Assembly: GCA_039923455.1 (NCBI GenBank)
Contig: JBDTCS010000174.1
Location: 1 to 40,865, forward strand
DNA: 40,865 nt
Origin: JBDTCS01 sp039923455
GTDB lineage: Bacteria > Bacteroidota > Ignavibacteria > Palsa-1295
Direction: 5' to 3'
The position numbers were made by a program, and so were the translations under genes. Position 1 is the first letter of the stretch, and each line of letters opens with the position of its first letter. Shown piece after piece: positions 17,408-24,998 of this stretch. Under the pieces are notes generated by a model. That model was not told the DNA's origin, did not search any database, and saw only the letters and a list, made by a program, of their open reading frames with translations.

Positions 17408-18022
17408 TTAGTGCATCCAACCGGCACCGGTAGTGATCGCAGCTGAGATGAACATCATGCCGACGATTCCGCTGACAATAAATCCGATCACAACATTTAC
17501 CACTATGATCACCAGCAGCGAAACTACGACATAGCCAACTTTCTTGTCAGCCGGTATTTTCATTGCTTCGTCAATGTGCATCCAGAAGAGATAGATGCCG
17601 TAGATGCCTCCTGCGAGTGCTGCTAACCAACCGATGATTGGAATGAACGCTAAAATGCCACCGATCCAAGCCGGAGTCATCGCGTAAACATACAGCTTAA
17701 GCGCACTCATCGTGTCATTCTGACCTCCGAACGACGTGGCGATCGTACCCAGAATCATCGGGACTACAAAAAGGAATCCGATGTCGAGCGCGGCTCTTAG
17801 TAGGTGCATCACAAACCAATAGTCGATCCCCCAATGCACACCAACGATGCTACTGATAGCTGCAACGAAGAAAAAATTTCCGAGTGCCTGAAGGATGTGC
17901 CCCACGAGTATCAGCGTGATAGCATACTTCATTAAACTGGAGCGATCGTTCTCCTCGGCCATATAGAGTGGCCACTCCGTCTTGTCCTGAAGGATAATAT
18001 TTTTTGCTCTGGCGAGTTGCAT
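17408..18022 (-). CDS. Yip1-domain integral membrane protein
   Basis: The 204-residue protein has a short cytoplasmic head typical of the bacterial Yip1 family (RAKNIILQDKTEWPLYMAEE) followed by about five hydrophobic segments, near residues 33-58, 68-95, 112-145 (two short helices) and 160-195. Family members are poly-topic membrane proteins without an assigned reaction. No catalytic motif or partner is visible. It stands alone between two terminators, with a possible promoter at 18185-18192. The family call rests on the head motif and topology. Confidence 0.75.
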   Translation of the reverse strand: MQLARAKNIILQDKTEWPLYMAEENDRSSLMKYAITLILVGHILQALGNFFFVAAISSIVGVHWGIDYWFVMHLLRAALDIGFLFVVPMILGTIATSFGGQNDTMSALKLYVYAMTPAWIGGILAFIPIIGWLAALAGGIYGIYLFWMHIDEAMKIPADKKVGYVVVSLLVIIVVNVVIGFIVSGIVGMMFISAAITTGAGWMH

Positions 18023-18184
18023 TGTCTAATCGGATTTGGGTGAGAAAACAACCCTTTCTTTCCACGGAACCTTGAATTTCAGGCCTTTGGAAGGAAGAGG
18101 CATATACTAATATGTTAAAATACCAACTTCCTATCCCCTTTTGCAAGTCTTTTTGAAAAGATAATGAGAAATTCGCGCACAAAA

Positions 18185-18192
18185 CAAAAATA
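18185..18192 (-). promoter_or_regulatory. Possible Bacteroidota-type -7 element for the Yip1-type gene
   Basis: The minus-strand reading is TATTTTTG (TAnnTTTG), immediately downstream of the rseP terminator and about 160 bases before the ATG at 18022, which is where a separate promoter would be needed. Confidence 0.3.
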
Positions 18193-18202
18193 GTCGGTGG
18201 AT

Positions 18203-18231
18203 AAAAAACGAAATGGCCCCTTTGGGGCCAT
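18203..18231 (-). terminator. Intrinsic terminator after rseP
   Basis: A perfect 8-base stem (18213-18220 with 18224-18231) with a 3-base loop is followed on the minus strand by a T6 run (18208-18203). It lies about 30 bases past the rseP stop. Confidence 0.85.
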
Positions 18232-18262
18232 ATTCTGTATAACTTTTAAGTCGGTTCGAAAC

Positions 18263-19669
18263 CTAAAATAGGCTTCTAAGATCGTTAAAGACCATAAAGA
18301 GCATCAAACTGAGCAGGACCGCCATTCCGACCTTCTGAATCCCCATCTTTACCTTTTGCGAAAGCTCGCGACGAATACCGGCTTCGATAAAGATGATCAC
18401 AAGGTGTCCGCCGTCAAGCGCAGGGATCGGAAGAATATTCAGGAAAGCGAGACTTAGCGAAAGCAAAGCCATAAACTTGATGAACTCGACGCCACCATAA
18501 GCCGCGCTTTGTCCGGCCATCTTTGCGATCTTGATCGGACCGCCGACCGATTTCGAAAATTCTACCTTGCCGACGACCATCATCCAAATGCCGTGTGCAA
18601 GCAATTGTACCTGATGATTCAGTTCAGAAAATCCCAGGCCGATCGAAGTAAGGAGCGAATACTTCTCACGCAATATCGCGCCATGATAGGCGTGATACGG
18701 TTGATCGTGAATCTCAATTCCGATGTGCCCGTCTTTGTCCGGTGTGACAGCGGCAGTCATATCCTGTCCGTTACGAACCCACGTTAGAATGATCTCTTTG
18801 CTCGGATGCGAACTGATATGTTCGACGAGTGCCCCTTGATCATCGATCGCCTCGCCATCGACGCGAGTAATGATATCACCCGTTTGAAGTCCCAACTTCT
18901 CCGCGGGCATGCCCTTCGTAACATTCGCGATGAACGCAGAGCCAAAACCAACCGGCAGCAATCCGAAATGCGCTTTGAACTTCGTAAAATCGTCAGCGAT
19001 ATTTCCGAGTTCGCTCGCTGAAAAATTAACCGTTCGCGTTACACCGCCGTGATCGATCTCAAGTGTGAAATCGCGAGCGAGATCTTCCATATAGACCTTC
19101 TCCTCGATCTCATCCCAGTTGGTGACAGGCTTGCCATCGACTGCGAGGATTTTATCGCCCGCAACGATGCCTTGCCTTGCTGCCACAGAGTTTGCAGCGA
19201 CATCACCAACGGTGGTCGTTGCACGCAAAACTTTCCCTTGTGTATATTGAATGCTACCAAAGATCGCAGCCGCGAGTAACAAGTTCATGATCACACCAGC
19301 CGAGATCACGATACTTTTTTGCCACCAAGGCTTCGCTCGAAATTCCCATGGTTCCGGAATAGGTGGCAACGCAGCAGATTGTGTCGATTCATCGATCATG
19401 CCATCGATCTTAGCATAACCACCGATCGGCAATAGCGAAAGCCGGTAGTCGGTATATTTTCCGAGTTGCGCCTCGATCTCATCCGGTAACGGTTTGAAGG
19501 TGAGTCCGGAGATTTTATTAAATCCAAACAGTCTGCGACCCATTCCTACCGAGAAGACCGGTACATGCATTCCGAAAATTCGGGCGGCAATAAAATGTCC
19601 GAACTCGTGCACAGTGACGAGCACGAATATCGTGACGATAAAGTAAAAAACGGTTGTCAAAAACGCCAT
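18263..19669 (-). CDS. rseP: RIP metalloprotease RseP (site-2 protease)
   Basis: RseP is an intramembrane zinc protease that cuts anti-sigma factors and remnant signal peptides in the inner membrane. The 468-residue product has the zinc motif HEFGH at residues 21-25 in the first membrane helix. A periplasmic part with two PDZ domains follows, recognisable at AARQGIVAGDKILAVDGKPV and MPAEKLGLQTGDIITRVDGE. The third zinc ligand sits in NILPIPALDGGH (D419), and a final helix closes the chain. The insertion between helix 1 and the PDZ pair (QSAALPPIPEPWEFRAKPWW) is normal for the family. It lies 219 bases downstream of dxr on the same strand, a common pairing, and is followed by a terminator. Confidence 0.96.
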   Translation of the reverse strand: MAFLTTVFYFIVTIFVLVTVHEFGHFIAARIFGMHVPVFSVGMGRRLFGFNKISGLTFKPLPDEIEAQLGKYTDYRLSLLPIGGYAKIDGMIDESTQSAALPPIPEPWEFRAKPWWQKSIVISAGVIMNLLLAAAIFGSIQYTQGKVLRATTTVGDVAANSVAARQGIVAGDKILAVDGKPVTNWDEIEEKVYMEDLARDFTLEIDHGGVTRTVNFSASELGNIADDFTKFKAHFGLLPVGFGSAFIANVTKGMPAEKLGLQTGDIITRVDGEAIDDQGALVEHISSHPSKEIILTWVRNGQDMTAAVTPDKDGHIGIEIHDQPYHAYHGAILREKYSLLTSIGLGFSELNHQVQLLAHGIWMMVVGKVEFSKSVGGPIKIAKMAGQSAAYGGVEFIKFMALLSLSLAFLNILPIPALDGGHLVIIFIEAGIRRELSQKVKMGIQKVGMAVLLSLMLFMVFNDLRSLF

Positions 19670-19888
19670 ACGAGCTTGTTAGACGAGCTTTGTCAAAATT
19701 TCGCACCTAAGCTTCCGCAGCTTCGCGTAAGATTGGGTGTCAAGCTAACCATTGACAAAGAAAAATTTGCTTCTGCAATTGCTCAACGGGTGCCGGAAAG
19801 TGAAGATTCCATAGCCTGATCGCTTGCAGATTATATTACATACCTCGGATAGGTTACGATTGCTCTACCGATTCGTTTCAGCCGATCC

Positions 19889-21121
19889 TTACAAAACGGG
19901 TTCTGAGCGAAAGCTTGTTTTGGCGAGCACCTCAGTGCGAACTCGTGCATCCGTCAAGAATATTCGCGCGAGGCCTGCCTCGATCGATTCCGGCGTTGAT
20001 GCATCGAGCGGATCGCCGCTTGCTGTCGATTCCGAATCGAGTGCCTCTTCGACTAATCTCGAAATATCGGTGAAGCCGATTCTGCCTTTCAAAAATGCAT
20101 CGACCGCGATCTCATTTGCAGCATTCAGAACGCACGGGAAAACTCCGCCATGCATCGATGCTTCACGAGCAAGTCTGAGCGCAGGAAATTTTTCGACATC
20201 AGGCGGATAGAATTCGAGTGGCTTCGTACTGAGCAAATCGAGCACGTCGTATTCTTCTGGGAGACGGTGCGGTGCTTCGAGTGCATATTGAATCGGCAAG
20301 CGCATATCCGGTGCGCCAAGCTGCGCCTTTATGCTGCCATCGACAAACTCGACCATCGAGTGAACAATCGACTGCGGATGCACGATGACATCAATCTTTT
20401 CGAGCGGCAAATCGAAAAGCCATTTTGCCTCGATGATCTCAAGCCCTTTATTCATAAGGGTTGCAGAGTCGATCGTGATCTTCTGACCCATAATCCAATT
20501 CGGATGTTTCAATGCTTCCGAAAGTGTGATAGTCTCGAAGGTTGACTTTTCGCGTGTGCGAAACGGACCACCACTCGCAGTCAGAATAATTCGCTTGATA
20601 CTCTCGGGCTCTTCGCCGACAAGGCACTGTGCGATAGCCGAGTGTTCGGAATCAATCGGAATAATCTCCGCACCGGTACGCTTCGCGAGTGGTTGCAACA
20701 ATTCTCCCGCAACGACGAGCGTCTCTTTGTTTGCGATACAGATTCGTTTGCCTCGCTTGATCGCTTCGATCGTCGGACGCAATCCCGCAAAGCCGACGAG
20801 TGCGCCAACGATTGTATCAACCTCATCCGAAGCCGCAACTTTCGAGAGTGCAGCCTCTCCGGTCAAGACTTCCACACGTCCCTTCAATCTGGCCCGAAGT
20901 GTTGCGGCCTTTTCGGGATCGAGCACTACGACAGCCTTCGGTGCGAACTCTGCGATTTGCTCCTCGAGCAGATCAATCTTCGAATAGGTCGTAAGAAACT
21001 TGACCTCATAGAGATTCGGGTGACGACGGATCACGTTAAGCGTGTTCACGCCTACGCTTCCGGTCGAGCCCAAGAGCGCTATGTGTCGCTTCGCCTGATG
21101 TTGTGCGTCGTGATGTGTCAC
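19889..21121 (-). CDS. dxr: 1-deoxy-D-xylulose 5-phosphate reductoisomerase
   Basis: Dxr makes 2-C-methyl-D-erythritol 4-phosphate from deoxyxylulose phosphate with NADPH, the committed step of the MEP isoprenoid route. The 410-residue product has the NADPH loop LLGSTGSVGVNTL, the metal-binding PIDSEHSAIAQ, the substrate loop TASGGPFRT and NWIMGQKITIDSATLMNKGLE. HPQSIVHSMVEF is also present. The start is a GTG at 21121; it overlaps by one base the stop of a small upstream open frame (TAGTG). The tail after residue 385 is a little longer than usual and looks unstructured. rseP follows on the same strand. Confidence 0.96.
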   Translation of the reverse strand: MTHHDAQHQAKRHIALLGSTGSVGVNTLNVIRRHPNLYEVKFLTTYSKIDLLEEQIAEFAPKAVVVLDPEKAATLRARLKGRVEVLTGEAALSKVAASDEVDTIVGALVGFAGLRPTIEAIKRGKRICIANKETLVVAGELLQPLAKRTGAEIIPIDSEHSAIAQCLVGEEPESIKRIILTASGGPFRTREKSTFETITLSEALKHPNWIMGQKITIDSATLMNKGLEIIEAKWLFDLPLEKIDVIVHPQSIVHSMVEFVDGSIKAQLGAPDMRLPIQYALEAPHRLPEEYDVLDLLSTKPLEFYPPDVEKFPALRLAREASMHGGVFPCVLNAANEIAVDAFLKGRIGFTDISRLVEEALDSESTASGDPLDASTPESIEAGLARIFLTDARVRTEVLAKTSFRSEPVL

Positions 21122-21318
21122 TACTGTAATGTATCGCCTTTTACGGTCTTTATAAGGTCAGAGCCTAACATGCGAGAGCCGAAAACAGTACCGGTAGGAT
21201 ATTTTCCTGCAAGCATTAATTCCGGCTTCGAGAGCGCACCGTTTTCTGCTATTCTGTCGTTTGCATGTTTCGAGTAGTATTTCCAAGCTGAGGGATTTTC
21301 GGAAAACGCATTTTTCAA
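21121..21318 (-). CDS. Possible small ORF coupled to dxr, unrecognised
   Basis: A 65-codon frame runs from a TTG at 21318 to a TAG whose last base is the first base of the dxr GTG start (TAGTG). The product is not obviously secreted and has no known motif; it contains a Gly/Pro-rich part (LAGKYPTGTVFGSRMLGS). An ATG at its residue 35 could also serve as start. The exact stop-start overlap is the main argument that it is translated. It could equally be a chance frame in the dxr leader. Confidence 0.25.
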   Translation of the reverse strand: MKNAFSENPSAWKYYSKHANDRIAENGALSKPELMLAGKYPTGTVFGSRMLGSDLIKTVKGDTLQ

Positions 21319-21352
21319 TAGTTACTTTTTCTTTCCACTGACACGCTTCGAA

Positions 21353-23557
21353 GTGACGCGCAAATTCGTATTCCGATGGCTACTCTTATTGTGTGGAGTG
21401 GCTGCCGCTGTGCTACAATCTCCGAAAATATTTGCGCAGACGCCACTGCTCACACACGAGGATTCCCTTAAACTAACGAGCACTCCGAAGCCCGACACCA
21501 CACTCGCTACACGCACGACGCCACACGGAGAGCTTTTTCGGCGGCCAACGCTCGAGCGAGGCGGTTCGAGCATGAAACTCCACCGTGAGGGAATACGATA
21601 TTTCGGTGAGCCGATCACATTCTCCGGATTGATGGGTGAAACCGGCGGTCCATTCCCGCTCGTACTTACGGAAGAGGGCTACGGTCGTGAAGCGTTTCTG
21701 CAAACAAACCGAACTAGTGAACCGCTCATCGCGACTCGCATCAATGGCGCACTCCCGATCGATGACCCCATCACCGGCAACAACATGCTCAATTATTTTC
21801 CGATGGAATCCTTCGAGAATTCCACACTGGAATCTGGTGCACCCGGTATTGCTATGAGTGGCGGTGATTATGCATCGAGTGATGTTGTGAATCTTGGAAT
21901 CGAACGCTTTCGTGCACCGGTCCCTTTTTCGAGGATTCATTATACACAGATACTTTCTCAAAGCGTTTCGAACTTCGAAGGGCTCTTTAGTCTTAACACA
22001 TCACGCAATGTGAATCTTGCGATTGGTCTTGATCGCAGAAGTGCGGGAAGCGCTCCGGTGCAAAACGATCCGACGTTCAACCCAAGGGTTGATCTTTGGG
22101 GTTTGCATGGACAGATGTCGTTCAATCAATTTCTCGGCACGATTCATCGCGATAGTACGACCACCGAGCGTCAAGTCGATTCGATTCTCGAGCTTCCAGC
22201 TTCCAAAGACAACTCTGTCGATGCGCTCCTTTGGGGAATGTACACGACGACGTTTAGCGGTATGAACGGCGGAATAAATGCACGCGACTCTGGCACCGAT
22301 ATTTTTAATTCACAACTTGCTCCCGTGTTTGATGCGAGTACGTATGATCATCGGATTCGTATCGATGGACTGTTTCAGATCGAACTTCCATTCATTGCGC
22401 ATGAACGAACGAAGCTTAGTGCGTTCGCGACATATTCTTCACGGCGCATTCTTTCGCCCGATTCTAATTTCTCCTCTATTGTCTATCTGCTCGCACAAGG
22501 TGGCAGGTTTGGTGCTTCGCTTGCGCAGCCGCTCGGCATCGACATCGGCAGCTTTCTGACACATGCGCTGATTCAAGGTGAGTTTCAAAGCACGAAGAAA
22601 TATGCGACTACCGTTTTTGGTACCGATGTCACCGACACCAGACTCAGTGCAAGCTTTAGTGATTCACTTGGAATAAATGCGAGTGGTTATGGCATCACGC
22701 TTTTTGGTGTGGTCAAAGGCGTGCAATCGGCAATGACGCTCGGTGTGGGAAACACAACATCGCTATTTCTTCCGAGCATTGGATTTGCCGGTTCGATCGT
22801 ACTCACGAAGGCGCTCGGTTTTTCCGCGACATACAGTTACCAGAAAGATCGTGCTGCACTTAGCCCGACACCAAGCGTGCAATACTCGCTGCAGAATTTA
22901 GGAGCATTTGTCGATCTTCGATTTGCACTTTCGAGAGTCGATAGCATCGCGATCCACGCAGGTGTGCTCGATCGACATGAGCCTGAAGGCATTGTGCCAG
23001 ACACGGCCGTTAATGGATTAGCACTTGTGAGATTCTCCGGTTCGGATCTTCATTCGCAATCCGCGATGATTTCGCTCGATGCGTACTTCAATCATATTCA
23101 TTGGGCGTCGAACGCGACGTTTTTTCCAGCGACGACCCCGCTTGCATCCTACACGACGAATCCGGCACTGCAATCAACACTCACGCAGCGTATCTTCGGA
23201 TCAACCGCAATATATTTTGAAAATGAGATCGCAGAAGGTAATTTGCGTTTGAGCTTTGGAGCCAGAGTGCGGTATCTGAATCAACTCGAACCTGTCCTCA
23301 CCTATGATCCCGCATTCGATTACTATCTCTATCGCGGACTTGCATCACGTGACACTAAGGCACTCGCGACTTACGAGAGTAGGATCAGTGCGCCAAAAGG
23401 AATTGTCGATCTATTGATTGCAACAGAGATTGATCGGCGAGCACAAGTCAATATGTCGTTTCTAAATGTTCTCGGCACTCCATATTACAACGTTGGAATA
23501 TATCCTCGTCCGGGTTTCTCCTGGCGACTCGATGTCACGTGGGCATTTTTGGATTGA
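21353..23557 (+). CDS. TonB-dependent-receptor-like outer-membrane barrel, substrate unknown
   Basis: The 734-residue protein has a signal peptide (about 1-29, FRWLLLLCGVAAAVLQ...FAQ). Residues about 115-165 resemble a TonB-receptor plug: RINGALPIDDPITG, then NYFPMESFENSTLESGAPG, compare the common pattern of ING-P-NDP...IPLESIERIEVLRGP. The remaining 550 residues are a long series of amphipathic strands, ending in NVLGTPYYNVGIYPRPGFSWR and a final strand LDVTWAFLD, as in receptor barrels. No carboxypeptidase-like extension and no clear TonB box are seen, and the plug is short, so it may be a receptor relative or a porin. The start is a GTG at 21353. It is followed after 12 bases by the LOG-like gene. 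Confidence 0.7.
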   Translation: MTRKFVFRWLLLLCGVAAAVLQSPKIFAQTPLLTHEDSLKLTSTPKPDTTLATRTTPHGELFRRPTLERGGSSMKLHREGIRYFGEPITFSGLMGETGGPFPLVLTEEGYGREAFLQTNRTSEPLIATRINGALPIDDPITGNNMLNYFPMESFENSTLESGAPGIAMSGGDYASSDVVNLGIERFRAPVPFSRIHYTQILSQSVSNFEGLFSLNTSRNVNLAIGLDRRSAGSAPVQNDPTFNPRVDLWGLHGQMSFNQFLGTIHRDSTTTERQVDSILELPASKDNSVDALLWGMYTTTFSGMNGGINARDSGTDIFNSQLAPVFDASTYDHRIRIDGLFQIELPFIAHERTKLSAFATYSSRRILSPDSNFSSIVYLLAQGGRFGASLAQPLGIDIGSFLTHALIQGEFQSTKKYATTVFGTDVTDTRLSASFSDSLGINASGYGITLFGVVKGVQSAMTLGVGNTTSLFLPSIGFAGSIVLTKALGFSATYSYQKDRAALSPTPSVQYSLQNLGAFVDLRFALSRVDSIAIHAGVLDRHEPEGIVPDTAVNGLALVRFSGSDLHSQSAMISLDAYFNHIHWASNATFFPATTPLASYTTNPALQSTLTQRIFGSTAIYFENEIAEGNLRLSFGARVRYLNQLEPVLTYDPAFDYYLYRGLASRDTKALATYESRISAPKGIVDLLIATEIDRRAQVNMSFLNVLGTPYYNVGIYPRPGFSWRLDVTWAFLD

Positions 23558-23569
23558 GGTGATTGACAC

Positions 23570-24139
23570 ATGAAAAAATTCATCACTGTCTTTGGACCAA
23601 GTTCCGCACTTCCTGATTCGGCGCTCTATGCTGAAGCCGAGTCGCTCGGCGGAATGCTCGGTGCGAAAGGCTTCAATGTTGTTACAGGTGGATATGAGGG
23701 TGTGATGGAGGCTGCGTCCAAAGGTGCGCGTGCGAATGAAGCGGGCACCGTTGGCGTGACGGCGGAAGTATATTATGCTCGAGGTCGAGCGGCCAACGCG
23801 TACATCACCAAAGAGCTGCGTGTCAAAAGTGCAGTCGATCGCTTAATGGAACTCATCGATCTGGCCGATGCTTTCGTGGCCATAGGCAACTCGCCCGGGA
23901 CGTTGCTCGAAGTCATGACCGTCTGGGAGTATATACTCAAGGCGTTCATCGAGCCAAAGCCGATTATTCTTGTTGGTGAGGATTGGCAAGCACTTGAACA
24001 ATTGTTCGACATGCAAAATACTTTTGCATCTCATAAAAAGTATTTGACATTTGTGAACGATGCCAAAGCAGCCGTTGCCGTGCTCGGACAGATATTTGGT
24101 GAACAGCAGAAACTTCCGGAGTTGCACATTTTAAGTTAA
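23570..24139 (+). CDS. LOG-like Rossmann-fold protein with variant motif
   Basis: The 189-residue protein has the fold of cytokinin-riboside-phosphate phosphoribohydrolase (LOG) relatives and of the related molybdenum-cofactor carrier-like group. An N-terminal strand ITVFGPSSA is followed by a nucleotide loop VTGGYEGVMEA (40-48) and a C-terminal loop GNSPGTLLE (106-114). The family hallmark is PGGxGTxxE. Here GTxxE is kept but the PGG is replaced by GNSP, so LOG enzyme activity is uncertain. A Shine-Dalgarno-like GAGGTG about 10 bases before the ATG is one of the few in the window. It sits 12 bases after the barrel gene and 18 before rlmB, so the three are likely one transcript. Confidence 0.75.
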   Translation: MKKFITVFGPSSALPDSALYAEAESLGGMLGAKGFNVVTGGYEGVMEAASKGARANEAGTVGVTAEVYYARGRAANAYITKELRVKSAVDRLMELIDLADAFVAIGNSPGTLLEVMTVWEYILKAFIEPKPIILVGEDWQALEQLFDMQNTFASHKKYLTFVNDAKAAVAVLGQIFGEQQKLPELHILS

Positions 24140-24157
24140 TACTAATTTCGACGTTCG

Positions 24158-24997
24158 ATGTATAACGATAGGCGCGAGCAACAGCGAGGTGACCAGCACC
24201 GAGTTGAGAGACATAGTGAATCCGGTGGTCCGCAGTCGGAGGGGCAATCCTATATCGTCGGCAGACGTGCGGCGCTTGAGTTGTTGAAGACGGAAGAAGG
24301 TCGTGCTAAGGTCGAGAAGATCTATCTTGCGCACGGAGTACTCGGCACACAGATCACCGAGATACTGCATCAGTCGCGTAAGTATAAGGTAGCCCTCGGT
24401 GAACTCGATCGACATAAATTTCGCGAACTCGAACAACGCGTCTCTCGCTCGACCGATTCGCAAGGTGTGATACTGTTAACTACTTCACGTGGTTATCAGC
24501 AATTGGAAGACGTGCTCGGTTCGCCGCATAGCGAACATCCGCCGTTACTCGTTGCGCTCGATGGCGTGGAAGATCCGCATAACATGGGCGCTATTATTCG
24601 TTCGGCAGAAGCTGCCGGCGCAGATGCAGTTCTATTGCCACAACGTGGTGCTGTTCTGACACCCGCCGTATATAAAACAAGTGCCGGTGCTGCGGCAACG
24701 ATCGCGATTGTAAAATATGGCAACCTCAATCAAACGATTCAGCGACTGCAAGAAGAGTTTGGTGTGCAGGTCGTTGGACTTGCAGGCGAAGGTGAAAAAA
24801 CAATCTATGAAGCAGATCTGACCGGAGCGATCTGTCTCGTCACAGGAAGTGAAGAGAAAGGTTTACACAGACTCACGCGCGAACGTTGCGATGAACTCAT
24901 CAAGATTCCGCTACGCGGACAAACTGCATCGCTCAACGCGAGTGTTGCGACAGCCGTCGCACTCTTCGAGACCGTTCGTCAGCGTTCAAAGGTGTAA
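24158..24997 (+). CDS. rlmB: 23S rRNA 2'-O-ribose methyltransferase (SpoU/TrmH family), probably RlmB
   Basis: The 279-residue product has an unstructured, charged head of about 30 residues and then a substrate-binding domain starting YIVGRRAALELL. The SpoU knot domain shows all three motifs: LVALDGVEDPHNMGAIIRSA, CLVTGSEEKGLHRLT and IPLRGQTASLNASVATAVAL. RlmB methylates G2251 of 23S rRNA; the specific target is inferred from overall similarity, and a close paralogue acting on another position cannot be excluded. It converges with rnr with a single base between the two stop codons. Confidence 0.88.
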   Translation: MYNDRREQQRGDQHRVERHSESGGPQSEGQSYIVGRRAALELLKTEEGRAKVEKIYLAHGVLGTQITEILHQSRKYKVALGELDRHKFRELEQRVSRSTDSQGVILLTTSRGYQQLEDVLGSPHSEHPPLLVALDGVEDPHNMGAIIRSAEAAGADAVLLPQRGAVLTPAVYKTSAGAAATIAIVKYGNLNQTIQRLQEEFGVQVVGLAGEGEKTIYEADLTGAICLVTGSEEKGLHRLTRERCDELIKIPLRGQTASLNASVATAVALFETVRQRSKV

Positions 24998-24998
24998 T

